Assembly (NCBI GenBank): GCA_015232455.1
Contig: JADFZQ010000014.1
Location: 20,941-84,940 of the forward strand
DNA length: 64,000 nt
Direction: 5' to 3'
DNA from: Desulfamplus sp.
GTDB taxonomy: Bacteria; Desulfobacterota; Desulfobacteria; Desulfobacterales; Desulfobacteraceae
Shown piece after piece: positions 36,166 to 45,227 of this stretch. The notes beneath the pieces were generated by a model that was not told the DNA's origin, did not search any database, and was given only the letters and a program-made list of their open reading frames with translations. Numbering within the stretch: the first letter of the stretch is position 1; each line of letters begins with the position of its first letter. Position numbers and translations under genes: made by a program.

Positions 36166-36194
36166 ATTTGACAACTTTTGAAAAGTTGTCAAAT
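36166..36194. repeat. Palindrome, second copy of the ATTTGACAAnTTTT family
   Basis: ATTTGACAACTTTT, one base, AAAAGTTGTCAAAT: 14-bp perfect arms. Located between hsp70 and the zinc-ribbon gene. Related to 20603-20635, including the CT that follows the right arm. Confidence 0.8.
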
Positions 36195-36237
36195 CTCTAA
36201 ATGTCAGCAATAACTATAGTAGGCTAAAGCCGACTGA

Positions 36238-38052
36238 CTACTCAATATAAAAGATAATATCTTCAAGCTCTTGTCCAATCTCCCTTGCTTTGGATATATC
36301 GCCTTCTGCTAAAGCATCTTGTATATCTTCTATTAAATTTATAATCTCATTTTTATCTTCATCTGATGCCTTGTCCATAGATTCTCTTGCATTGTTCATA
36401 AGAATCTCAAGGTCAGAAGGAGCTGCAATGTTTCCAGAATTTGAATCACCTGATTCAAATTTCTCTTTTCCACCAATACGATTTAAAGCAAGATCATCTT
36501 CATAGCCATCACCATATTGATAATCATCTTGATCTGAACTTGATGACCAAACCTTCTCTATTTTACTTCTCGATAAGTTTAGCCTATCTTCTTCAATTGT
36601 TGCAAAGGCATTTTGAATTACTCCATTGATCTCTTTGCCACTATCTTTCTCAACAGCCTTAATCTTTAATATCCCGTTTATATCAAGTTCATATTTTAGA
36701 ATGATTACACTCTGTTCTGGTAGGTTAGGTGTCAATTTAAACTTAAATTTTCCAATCTCCACATTATCAAGAGCATTTGGCTCTTCTCCTTGATAAACAA
36801 GAATTTCGACCTGTTCTTGACCATCATACATAGTACCAAAGGCTTCACTTTTAATAGCAGGCAATTTTGAATTTCTCTTAATAAGTGGAACAAATAAAGT
36901 TCTGCATAACATACCATTTAACTCACCAAAAGCAGATGTTCCAAAAGTGTATGGCGTAATATCTAAAAGCAGCGTGTCAGATTCAATGCCCATCTCACGA
37001 CCTGCTTGTATTGCAGCACCCATTGCAACACAAAGATCAGGATCAATTCCTTGATGCGGCACTTTGTTAAATTTTTTTTCTAACATCTCTGAAATAGCAG
37101 GAATTCGGGTAGAGCCACCCACAAGGATAATTTTATCTAAAGCTGACGGCAGCATTGCTGCATCTTTTAAAGCCTGATTTACAGACTCCATTGTCTTTTG
37201 CAGATAATCGTCAATCGCCATTTCAAACTCTGTTCTTGATAGCTCAAAGGAGAGATGGACATCAGCACCACTATCTCTTTTTGCGATAAAATCCTCTTGT
37301 ATCATGGCAAATGGAGCTGAGGATAGCTCTATTTTTGCTTGCTCCGCAGCCTGTTTCACTCTTGCCATTGCTGATGGCTGATTTGTGATGTCAACACTAA
37401 ACCGCTCTTTTAGGTGGTCGATCAATATCTTTTCAATCTCATAGTCAAAATCGTCTCCACCAAGATGGTTATCACCAGTTGATGCTAAAACCTCTACAAC
37501 TCCATCTTCAATTCTTACAATAGAGACATCAAATGTTCCACCACCAAGATCATAGACCATAATGCGTTGAGATTCTGACTCTCCAGTTTCATACACAAGA
37601 GCCGCTGCTGTTGGTTCATTTAAGATTCTAAGAACTGTAAGCCCCGCAATCTCTCCAGCTTCTCTTGTTGCCTGACGTTGTGCATCAGTAAAATAGGCTG
37701 GCGTGGTAATAACTGCTTTTGATATTTTTTGACCAATTGCTCTCTCAGCACGCTCTTTAAGTTCACGAAGAATAAAAGCTGATATTTCTTGAGGAGTGTA
37801 AAATTGTCCATTAAGGGCAATCTGCTCATTTGTTCCCATTAACCTTTTTATTGAAAGCACTGTATTTTGAGGATAAAGAATAGCTTGATTTTTTGCTATT
37901 CTACCAACAATAATGTTATTTGAGGTATCAAGACTTACACATGATGGAACAATTCCATAGTCATTTTCTTTGATTACTTCGGGTTTTCCATTGATAATAA
38001 ATGCCACTTCTGAGTTTGTAGTCCCAAGGTCTATACCAATTACTGGTTCCAT
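36238..38052 (-). CDS. Hsp70-family chaperone (DnaK paralogue)
   Basis: 604 residues. The ATPase domain starts GIDLGTTNSEVAFI, then NEPTAAALVYE, VYDLGGGTFDVSIV and LVGGSTRIPAISEML. The substrate-binding domain (about 380-500) includes LLLDITPYTFGTSAFGELNGML. The lid is short and acidic (from about 505), without the EEVD-like or GGDDVVDAEF tail of housekeeping DnaK, so this is likely a specialised paralogue. Neighbours are a GrpE-like, a J-like and a TPR gene in the same direction, suggesting a dedicated system. AAGGA before ATG. Confidence 0.9.
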   Translation of the reverse strand: MEPVIGIDLGTTNSEVAFIINGKPEVIKENDYGIVPSCVSLDTSNNIIVGRIAKNQAILYPQNTVLSIKRLMGTNEQIALNGQFYTPQEISAFILRELKERAERAIGQKISKAVITTPAYFTDAQRQATREAGEIAGLTVLRILNEPTAAALVYETGESESQRIMVYDLGGGTFDVSIVRIEDGVVEVLASTGDNHLGGDDFDYEIEKILIDHLKERFSVDITNQPSAMARVKQAAEQAKIELSSAPFAMIQEDFIAKRDSGADVHLSFELSRTEFEMAIDDYLQKTMESVNQALKDAAMLPSALDKIILVGGSTRIPAISEMLEKKFNKVPHQGIDPDLCVAMGAAIQAGREMGIESDTLLLDITPYTFGTSAFGELNGMLCRTLFVPLIKRNSKLPAIKSEAFGTMYDGQEQVEILVYQGEEPNALDNVEIGKFKFKLTPNLPEQSVIILKYELDINGILKIKAVEKDSGKEINGVIQNAFATIEEDRLNLSRSKIEKVWSSSSDQDDYQYGDGYEDDLALNRIGGKEKFESGDSNSGNIAAPSDLEILMNNARESMDKASDEDKNEIINLIEDIQDALAEGDISKAREIGQELEDIIFYIE

Positions 38053-38112
38053 TAACTATTTTTCCTTAAAGTTCCATTACAAAGTAATATTTTTATAATG
38101 CTCTCGGTTGTA

Positions 38113-38199
38113 AGTTGAGTTTTACCTAAACTGTAGAGATGTATGTCCGTGCGTCTCTATTAAAATATAAAAAGCTCAATTCACGCCAGCTTAGAGAAT
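38113..38199. repeat. Nested inverted repeat of about 88 bp, copy B
   Basis: Counterpart of 35704-35792 upstream of hsp70: outer TTGAGTT/AGCTCAA with inner GTAGAGATG...CGTGCGTCTCTAT. The nearby 38282-38314 resembles the repeat's outer flanks (TTATACTGTTCAA, then GCTTAGAGTATA) without the palindromic centre. These fill most of the 290-bp gap between grpE-like and hsp70. Confidence 0.75.
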
Positions 38200-38342
38200 A
38201 AAATATAATATGATGGCCGTTTAAAATATAATATGAAAATAGGGGCGATAAAGCCAATCGCCCCTAAGATTTAACTGCTGATTATACTGTTCAATTTGTG
38301 CCTGCTTAGAGTATATTTTTTATATTACCGCCACTTAAAAAT

Positions 38343-39278
38343 TTAAGAGCTTGAACTCTGAGCAACAATAACCTTAGCAAATCTCAATACTTCTCGACCT
38401 CTTACAAATCCTCCAGATATAGTTTCAATAACCATTCCATTCTCTAAACCAGCAGCATCTCTTGTTTCAACAACTTTCATAGTTTCTGGATTAAATGGCA
38501 CATTGTCTGTCTGTATCGGCTCAATATCCATAATAGAGAGAGCTTTATCAAATCGGTTAATTGCCATCTCATAGCCTTCGCATATTGTGTGTATATCTTT
38601 AGGCGGACGGTAAAAAAAACCTTTCCTATTTGCCATCTCAACACTTGCACGATAACCTCTAACTAATGAATCACGCACGTCAAAAAAAGAAGAAGCAGAT
38701 TTTTTTTCACTGTTCAATCTAATATTTTGCTCAAGCTGGGCAATCTGATTTGTCTTCTCTTTAAAGAGAGTATAGATTTGTCCATATTCATCTGTAACAC
38801 CTTTTACACTATTAAGGGCGTTAAGTGTTCTATTTTGCTCTCTATTTTGCATTTTGATCTCTTGCCTTAGTGCTGTAAACTCAGATAACATTGTATAGAG
38901 ATCACAGGCATCAGGAGTTGCTGTCATAACAGGCGGCTGTTCTGAAGGTATCTCGGATAACCATAATTTAAAATCTTCAAGTGCATTAATCTTCCACTCT
39001 ACCTCAGTTATAGGAGGTTGTTGTTCTTCTACTAAATGCTCTTTATTTTTAGAAAAAATACCTACTCCTTTAAAAAAGTTAGGCAATCTAAAATTATTTT
39101 TATCTGTTATGAAATTTTTTATATAGATGATTAATTTTGTAGAATAATTTTTTATTGGTTTAAATATTTTTTCATTAAGAAATAACGCAATATTTTTCAC
39201 AATGTTTTTAATGAACAATACAAATCTGTTCATAAACATAGAGACTCTACCCATAAGCTCACTTGATTTAAAGTTCAT
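38343..39278 (-). CDS. GrpE-like nucleotide exchange factor with long N-terminal extension
   Basis: 311 residues. The last 60 residues (VPFNPETMKVVETRDAAGLENGMVIETISGGFVRGREVLRFAKVIVA) match the GrpE beta-wing that opens Hsp70, and the preceding helices (LREE/QIAQLEQNIRLN) fit the long coiled coil. The N-terminal 90 residues are basic and amphipathic (MFMNRFVLFIKNIVKNIALFL), perhaps a membrane-surface tether, and are not part of ordinary GrpE. Upstream of hsp70, so probably its dedicated exchange factor. Confidence 0.8.
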   Translation of the reverse strand: MNFKSSELMGRVSMFMNRFVLFIKNIVKNIALFLNEKIFKPIKNYSTKLIIYIKNFITDKNNFRLPNFFKGVGIFSKNKEHLVEEQQPPITEVEWKINALEDFKLWLSEIPSEQPPVMTATPDACDLYTMLSEFTALRQEIKMQNREQNRTLNALNSVKGVTDEYGQIYTLFKEKTNQIAQLEQNIRLNSEKKSASSFFDVRDSLVRGYRASVEMANRKGFFYRPPKDIHTICEGYEMAINRFDKALSIMDIEPIQTDNVPFNPETMKVVETRDAAGLENGMVIETISGGFVRGREVLRFAKVIVAQSSSS

Positions 39279-39407
39279 ATCTACCTATCCTTATTAATTT
39301 TATTTTGTTTTGAAAAGACTTGTTCTTTTAAGTATTTATATGCAAGTAGAGAGACACAAACGCATATCCCTAATTGTATAATTATGCCATATTGTTATTC
39401 AATGTTT

Positions 39408-39704
39408 TCATTCCTCAATTGCTCTTAGCAACTCTCTTAGTCCGATCTTTCTCTTCTCAAATTTAACAGAGTCTGCAAGCTCTTTTAGTGTATTATCAAA
39501 CTCTACATCACGCAAAGCAGAAAATAACCTTGATTTTACCCTATTTCTTTGGTTTTTCACAGATTCATAAGCAGATGTAATCTTCTGGAACTCTACAGGA
39601 TACTGTTCAGGTGTAAATTTCTTAACAAGCTCAAGATACCTTTTTCTAATATCTTGATCCGAAGCATCTATCGGAAGATCAAGAGTAAGAAATGACTTTA
39701 ACAT
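39408..39704 (-). CDS. J-like protein without the HPD motif
   Basis: 98 residues. The first 65 have J-domain spacing (SFLTLDLPIDASDQDIRKRYLELVKKF ... FQKITSAYESVKN), but the catalytic HPD loop reads TPE (KKFTPEQYP). HPD is needed to stimulate Hsp70 ATPase in known J-proteins, so this may be a regulatory or degenerate J. AGGGA before ATG. It stands between the TPR gene and the GrpE-like gene. Confidence 0.75.
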   Translation of the reverse strand: MLKSFLTLDLPIDASDQDIRKRYLELVKKFTPEQYPVEFQKITSAYESVKNQRNRVKSRLFSALRDVEFDNTLKELADSVKFEKRKIGLRELLRAIEE

Positions 39705-39775
39705 ATTAAATCCCTTTGATTAAATTTTCTCTATACAATTTGCAAAATTAGAATTGCTGGAAATAACCATGACCA

Positions 39776-42700
39776 TCATATAATAAAAAGAATTTTTGCC
39801 TCTTTTGAAAATTTTTTCATAGCCTCTTCTTTATAACATACGTTTATCATCATGATTTTCATTTTATAATCTCGCTCTTTAAGAATTTTCTTTTTTGTCT
39901 CATTCAACTCTTTATCACTCTTACTTCTTAAATTAAGTTTATCAACTAACTCCTCAAGCTCAACAATAGCTTCATCTAAAGATTTTCTTATTTCACGTCC
40001 ATCAGGAGTATTAAGAAGTTTTTTTAAATCTTTTTGAACCATCTTAAGAACAAAAGAAGGAATAGCACTTAAATCAAAGTCGTCGGCTAGCTCGTCAAGT
40101 TGAGCAAATGGGTTAAATCCTCTTTTACTGCTAAATGGATCAAAATCATCGCCTTCTGAGTCATCGTCATCATAATATTCATCATCATAATAGTCATCAA
40201 ACAAATTATGCGGCATCATGGGTGGATGTAATAGAATATCAAACCTAAATGTTTCAAGTGCATCTTTGAAACGTCCTGTAGTTTTTTTAGAGAGTCGTAT
40301 TGAAGCATCTTTTAATATTTTTTCTGTTTCAGGATCAAGATTGCTTATTAATTCTGAGTATTCATTATAAATAACTCGATCTGAAATACGATACGTTTGA
40401 GAAATATTTTTTAGAGTAACTTTGTAAAATTCCAATATCTTACTGTCTAACTTACTATTTTCAATTGTTTTACTGTCTGGCTTACTGTTTTCAATTGTTT
40501 TATTGTCTGACTTACTGTTTTCAATATTTAAGTTTAAGCTCTTATTTGAACTATTTTTCTTTCTATCCACCTTTCCTTTATTTGCGGCTTTAATTCTATT
40601 ATCAAGTTCTTCAATAAAACGATTAAATGCTCTATAATCATCAATTTTTTCGATAAGCGTGAGCAAGTCTCTATCTTCAAGTCGTTTTAATATTAACTTA
40701 TTGCTGTTGAGATCAAAATAGGTAAATAAATCTATTCTATTAAACAGACGAATCCACTCATTGGGTAAAGGTAGAAGAAGATTTAATATATCCCATGAGG
40801 TCAACTCCTCTAATCTCTTTAGGTTATCCTTAAACATTAACGCTACTACACTATAAGGATCATTAGCTAAACTATTTGGGCTTTCTGCTTTATTTTTACT
40901 AACTTTATTAGATTTTCTATATGAAGAAGGTAGAGACTCAAATTTCCCAAGCATTAGTCTATACTCCATATCTGCCATAAGAAGAGCATAACACTTAAGT
41001 TTTTCAGACAGAGAAAATAAGCTAAACTGCTCTTCAATTTCATTTGGATTGGCTTGGCTGTTTTCAGCAATTTTGTAGAATATAGATTTTTCAGCAATTA
41101 AAATAGCACACTGCTTTGAATTAAATCTTTTTGCCTTCTCAACATCTTGAAAACTTAAATTAAACTTCTTTTTAGCAGCACTTTTATCAGCAGAGATAAG
41201 CAAAGATATTACATGTAAATCTAATACTCTGCTGTCGTGCGGGGCAAGCTCTAACGCCTTTTGTAGTGCTGATTCAGCTTTTCTGTAGGCATTCTTGGCA
41301 TGGTAAAGCGATGCAATTTGCAAAAGAGGCTCTGGATCATCTGGAAATGCCTCACACTTAGCAAGCGAAATAGTCTCAATAACTTTTTTACATTCATTGC
41401 TTAATGCTGGAATTTTAAGTGCAAGATCGTAAAGAGAACTGTTGTTAGGGTCAATCTTAACCCCAAATGCTATCATCTGAAGAGTTGCTACATCACCATC
41501 TTTAGATGTTATACCAAGTAGCGTAGCATATCGTGGCTCTTTTTTTATAATTTTAGCAACAACAGAATATGCTCTATTCGCAAAAATTGTTGCTGCTATA
41601 TGGTAAATTACCATAGATTTTGCCATTTTTTGCTCTTCTAAAGTCGTAAACTCCTCTTCAAGATATTGGAAATATTCCAATCCTGACAAAAATATCTCTA
41701 CTGTAAATATGGCATCTCTTTTAAGTCTAAAAATTTTACCCTTTTTCTTAAGAAGTTTGTCAGCCATCTTTAAAAAATGGTGTTCATTATTAGAGTGAAG
41801 CTGACATAAAGTTTCGAGAATAAACTGTATTACAGAGTCAGTGTGTTCAGGCATCAATAGGGTTGCAAACTCAACAATATTTTTTTGAAGATAGTCGTTA
41901 TAATTCTCTTTTTTAGCGTTAGTTATGATGTTTTCCAACTTATCGTAAATATCAAACGATCCTCTCCAGAGACATTTTTTAATTGCTAAACTGGATTTAT
42001 TAATTGCTAAATTCGATTTTGTATTTAGTCTGTTATCACTAACGCCATACTTTAATGTATCGGTAATTTTTATAAACATAGACTCTTTTGGAATCATTGA
42101 AATTGCTTTTAACATCTCTTTGTCATTATCTTTATAAAAAGCACTCATTGCTTTGCAAAAGAGCCTAATATGTGCAAATGGGGAAGAACGTGAGATAGAT
42201 TTCATGCTCTCTAAAGCTGCGTCCCAATCACCTGAATTCATAAACAATACTGCTGATTTTGCTACAGGAGCATCTCTTTTAATTAAAATATCATCATTAA
42301 GAATACCAACTTTTTCCCAGCAATTATGCTTAATTAGTATCTCAGCAAGTATCCTCTCTAAAGGGGTTAAATCTAAAGATTGTTGTTCTCTTTTTTTATT
42401 AGTATAGAAATCATTGTATGACTTAAATACATCTTCTGGAGTGGATAGTTTAAGGAAAAGTCCCATGCCTGTAACATCTAAACATAAAGGGCTATGGATA
42501 GATGCCATAGCCTGTTTTTCAATTGCCTTTGCCTCAGAGAGCATATTTTTATTTTTCAGCTCATTTGCACGAGTTATATAAGCAATAAACAGTTTTGATT
42601 TTACTTCGTTTATAGGAGATTTGGTATATTGATCTCTATTTGATGAGGCACTGTTAGGTAATTTTGATGACATCTGTTTAATTGCGATTTGGTATATTTT

Positions 42701-42853
42701 AATTGCATCTCTTATATTGCCAGCATCAAAGCAAATGTCTCCCTCTTTTACGAGTTCTGTTACGCCCATACTTAGTAGCCGTTTCTGCTCTTTATCACTA
42801 TCTTTTTTTCTCTTACCAGCTCTTTCTTCGGCTTTTCTATCTTTTTTACTCAT
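39776..42853 (-). CDS. Large TPR-containing protein of the Hsp70 island
   Basis: 1025 residues from ATG 42853 (AGGGA 5 bases upstream; an ATG 10 codons earlier lacks a ribosome site). A lysine-rich start (SKKDRKAEERAGKRKK) is followed by helical repeats: LVKEGDICFDAGNIRDAIKIYQIAI, and around the middle EPLLQIASLYHAKNAYRKAESALQKALELAPHDSRV, clear TPRs. A tandem 30-bp repeat (40441-40530) encodes ENSK[S/P/L]D[N/S]KTI units. An acidic stretch (YYDDEYYDDDDSEGDDFD) precedes the C-terminal helices. First gene of the island. Probably a scaffold or client adaptor; no enzyme motif seen. Confidence 0.8.
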   Translation of the reverse strand: MSKKDRKAEERAGKRKKDSDKEQKRLLSMGVTELVKEGDICFDAGNIRDAIKIYQIAIKQMSSKLPNSASSNRDQYTKSPINEVKSKLFIAYITRANELKNKNMLSEAKAIEKQAMASIHSPLCLDVTGMGLFLKLSTPEDVFKSYNDFYTNKKREQQSLDLTPLERILAEILIKHNCWEKVGILNDDILIKRDAPVAKSAVLFMNSGDWDAALESMKSISRSSPFAHIRLFCKAMSAFYKDNDKEMLKAISMIPKESMFIKITDTLKYGVSDNRLNTKSNLAINKSSLAIKKCLWRGSFDIYDKLENIITNAKKENYNDYLQKNIVEFATLLMPEHTDSVIQFILETLCQLHSNNEHHFLKMADKLLKKKGKIFRLKRDAIFTVEIFLSGLEYFQYLEEEFTTLEEQKMAKSMVIYHIAATIFANRAYSVVAKIIKKEPRYATLLGITSKDGDVATLQMIAFGVKIDPNNSSLYDLALKIPALSNECKKVIETISLAKCEAFPDDPEPLLQIASLYHAKNAYRKAESALQKALELAPHDSRVLDLHVISLLISADKSAAKKKFNLSFQDVEKAKRFNSKQCAILIAEKSIFYKIAENSQANPNEIEEQFSLFSLSEKLKCYALLMADMEYRLMLGKFESLPSSYRKSNKVSKNKAESPNSLANDPYSVVALMFKDNLKRLEELTSWDILNLLLPLPNEWIRLFNRIDLFTYFDLNSNKLILKRLEDRDLLTLIEKIDDYRAFNRFIEELDNRIKAANKGKVDRKKNSSNKSLNLNIENSKSDNKTIENSKPDSKTIENSKLDSKILEFYKVTLKNISQTYRISDRVIYNEYSELISNLDPETEKILKDASIRLSKKTTGRFKDALETFRFDILLHPPMMPHNLFDDYYDDEYYDDDDSEGDDFDPFSSKRGFNPFAQLDELADDFDLSAIPSFVLKMVQKDLKKLLNTPDGREIRKSLDEAIVELEELVDKLNLRSKSDKELNETKKKILKERDYKMKIMMINVCYKEEAMKKFSKEAKILFII
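40441..40530. repeat. 30-bp tandem repeat, three units, in the TPR gene
   Basis: Three in-frame 30-bp units beginning TACTGTCTAACTTACTATTT (later ones with TGG/TGA variants), at 40441, 40471 and 40501. Encodes about 10 residues each (ENSKxDxKTI). Length change would not break the frame. Confidence 0.9.
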
Positions 42854-43104
42854 ACAAATCCCTATAAAGATGGCACTTAGCATAGGCTCTTCATAACTCT
42901 TAGTCCAATAGAGTTAGGTTTAAATTGAAAATAAGTTTTGCAACTATCCTTTTTTTTGTTGAATATTTCAAGATTTTTAATAAAGAGAGGATTTATAATT
43001 TTATTTTTTCCAAAAGAACAATTTAGATGGATATCAACTCTTATCTGGTTTAATCTGAATATAAATTCACTCTTATAAAATATTAAAGAATCAAGGTTAA
43101 AAAA
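42854..43104. promoter_or_regulatory. Divergent intergenic region between TPR gene and ABC exporter
   Basis: Must hold the promoters for both directions, because it is the only divergent junction in the window. AT-rich; I see no pair of boxes close to sigma-70 consensus and no clear inverted repeat. The plus-strand gene starts at TTG 43105, with AAGG about 8 bases before. Confidence 0.4.
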
Positions 43105-45162
43105 TTGAAACAATACAAGTTATTAAAACCCTATATCATTGAATGTCGATTTCATATTGTTGCGGGATTTATATCACTTCTAATAGTTGATATTCTTCAA
43201 CTTGTTATTCCCAGAATCATAAAATGGGCAATTGACTCCATCACGCTAACCTATGGGGCTGTAGGAGTTAATGAAAAATCTATCAACCAAGTGGCTGCTG
43301 GAGGAGAGTTGCTTAAATATGCTTTTTACATTGTGGCATCAGCTATTTTGATAAGCGTGTTTAGGTTTTTCTGGCGTTATTTGATAATGGGAGCAGCAAG
43401 GAGAGCTGAAGAGGGAATAAGAGAAGAATTTTTTAACCATATTCAAACTCTTCCGACCTCTTTTTTTGATAAAAACAGTGCTGGAGACATAATGGCACAC
43501 GCAACTAATGATATGACCAATATCCGCATGGCTCTTGGTATGGGGCTTGTTGGTCTGACTGACACTATTGTGCTTGGCTCTACAGCAATCTTTTTTATGG
43601 CTTATATTAACTTAGAGCTTACCCTTTTATCACTCTTACCTATGCCATTTATTGCCCTGTTTACAAAGATATTTAGCAAAAAACTTTTTGCAGCTTACAT
43701 GGATGTGCAGGCTGGTTTTTCTCACCTTATGGAATCAACAAGGGAACGGTTTGCTGGAATCAGAATTATCAAAGCATTTAACCGTGAAGCGTTTGAACTC
43801 TCTGTAATGAAAAGGGAATCTGAAGCGTTTGTTAAAAAAAATATGGATTTAGTAAAGTTAAGGGGTTTTATTTTTCCTCTAGTTATTTTCTTAACGCAGA
43901 TAAGCCTTGCTATTATTCTTGGAATTGGCGGCAGAAAGGTTATATTGAACCAAATTTCACCGGGCGATTTTGTAGCCTTTATCAGCTATCTTGGATTGCT
44001 GACATGGCCAGTTATGGCAGTTGGCTGGGTTACAAACATGATTCAAAGAGGAGCTGCATCTATTAACCGCATTAATGCCATACTTGATATTAAAGGCGAG
44101 ATAGAATTGGCAACTCCTATTATTAGCCCCACCCCCGTCCCCCTCCCCAATGGAGAGGGGGATAATAATTACTCCCTCCCCTTGGGGAGGGCTGGAGAGG
44201 GGCAAAATAATTATCTGGAAAGCTATAATAATACATTACAATCAATTAAAGGAGATATTGAGTTTGATAGTGTCTATTTTTCATATCCAACAAAAAATTT
44301 TTTAAACGAAAAGGTATCTGATATTGAAAATTCCTCTAAAAATATTTCAAGGGTTCTTCAAAGAGATGTTAAAAATACCAATTTGAATGTTTTAAGTAAT
44401 GTAAATTTTAGAATAAAGCAGGGGACTATGCTTGGGATTGCAGGACCTCCTGGAAGCGGGAAAAGCACGCTATTGAGCCTTATTCCACGTATCTATAATT
44501 TAGATAATGATAGCGTGAATATGGTAATGGAAAGAGATAATAAAACCTTACATTCTACAATTGATTCTAAACAAAGACTTAATAATAATGTAATAAGAGT
44601 TGATGGTATGGATATAGCTTCTATTCCAATTCAGACTCTTAGGCAATCAATATCATTCATGCCGCAAGAGCCTTTTTTGTTTTCTGGCACAATAAAAGAT
44701 AATCTTCTGTTTGGTAATCCTGATGCAGATTCAGAACTGATTGCAAAAGCTATTGAGATGGCACAGCTTACAGAGACAATTAAATCTTTTCCAAAAGGTA
44801 TTGATACAATAATTGGAGAAAAAGGGGTGATGCTTTCAGGTGGGCAGAAACAGCGGATTGCACTTGCAAGAGCATTTTTAAAATCATCGCCGATTTTAAT
44901 TCTTGATGACCCTGTAAGTCAGGTAGATATGGAGACAGCATCAAATATAATAGAAGTTATTGAATCTTTTATGAATTCTTCTCCTCCCAAAACTATTGTT
45001 ATTGCATCTCACAGGTTCTCAATTTTCAAAAAAGCTTACCATATTATAGTGCTTGATAAAGGAGAAATTATTGAGCAAGGAACTCATAATGAGCTTATTG
45101 AACAAAATGGATATTATACAAGAGCTTGGCAGATGCAAGATAGTGAAGATGATGTAAAATAA
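43105..45162 (+). CDS. ABC exporter half-transporter, degenerate-site subunit
   Basis: 685 residues, ABC type IV (MsbA-like) fold: six membrane helices in 1-310, then an ATPase domain. Walker A GPPGSGKSTLLSL (about residue 447), signature LSGGQKQRI, Walker B LILDDPVSQVD and H-loop ASHR. The catalytic Glu after Walker B is Asp (LDDP), as in the degenerate member of heterodimers such as TM287/288. An in-frame palindromic repeat (44121-44213, residues about 339-370) and a second insert near residue 475 (NMVMERDNKTLHSTID) lengthen the protein. It starts with TTG and is followed 65 bp later by its partner. Substrate unknown; lipid or drug export is typical. Confidence 0.88.
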   Translation: MKQYKLLKPYIIECRFHIVAGFISLLIVDILQLVIPRIIKWAIDSITLTYGAVGVNEKSINQVAAGGELLKYAFYIVASAILISVFRFFWRYLIMGAARRAEEGIREEFFNHIQTLPTSFFDKNSAGDIMAHATNDMTNIRMALGMGLVGLTDTIVLGSTAIFFMAYINLELTLLSLLPMPFIALFTKIFSKKLFAAYMDVQAGFSHLMESTRERFAGIRIIKAFNREAFELSVMKRESEAFVKKNMDLVKLRGFIFPLVIFLTQISLAIILGIGGRKVILNQISPGDFVAFISYLGLLTWPVMAVGWVTNMIQRGAASINRINAILDIKGEIELATPIISPTPVPLPNGEGDNNYSLPLGRAGEGQNNYLESYNNTLQSIKGDIEFDSVYFSYPTKNFLNEKVSDIENSSKNISRVLQRDVKNTNLNVLSNVNFRIKQGTMLGIAGPPGSGKSTLLSLIPRIYNLDNDSVNMVMERDNKTLHSTIDSKQRLNNNVIRVDGMDIASIPIQTLRQSISFMPQEPFLFSGTIKDNLLFGNPDADSELIAKAIEMAQLTETIKSFPKGIDTIIGEKGVMLSGGQKQRIALARAFLKSSPILILDDPVSQVDMETASNIIEVIESFMNSSPPKTIVIASHRFSIFKKAYHIIVLDKGEIIEQGTHNELIEQNGYYTRAWQMQDSEDDVK
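44121..44213. repeat. GC-rich palindromic repeat, copy within ABC exporter gene
   Basis: Almost identical to 25916-26007 over about 85 bp; the differences are a few substitutions and two single-base length differences. It encodes SPTPVPLPNGEGDNN and SLPLGRAGEGQNN in the linker between the membrane domain and the ATPase, so the gene accommodates it in frame. Confidence 0.92.
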
Positions 45163-45227
45163 TAAGTAAGGTAATACCAAAAATTATAAAACAGAATACT
45201 AAGATAGGTTGTAGCAGAGGTAAATAT

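Noticed and set aside
42877..43113. Minus-strand frame of 78 codons between the TPR gene and the exporter
   Set aside because: No ribosome site, biased low-complexity composition, overlaps both gene starts; more likely promoter DNA.
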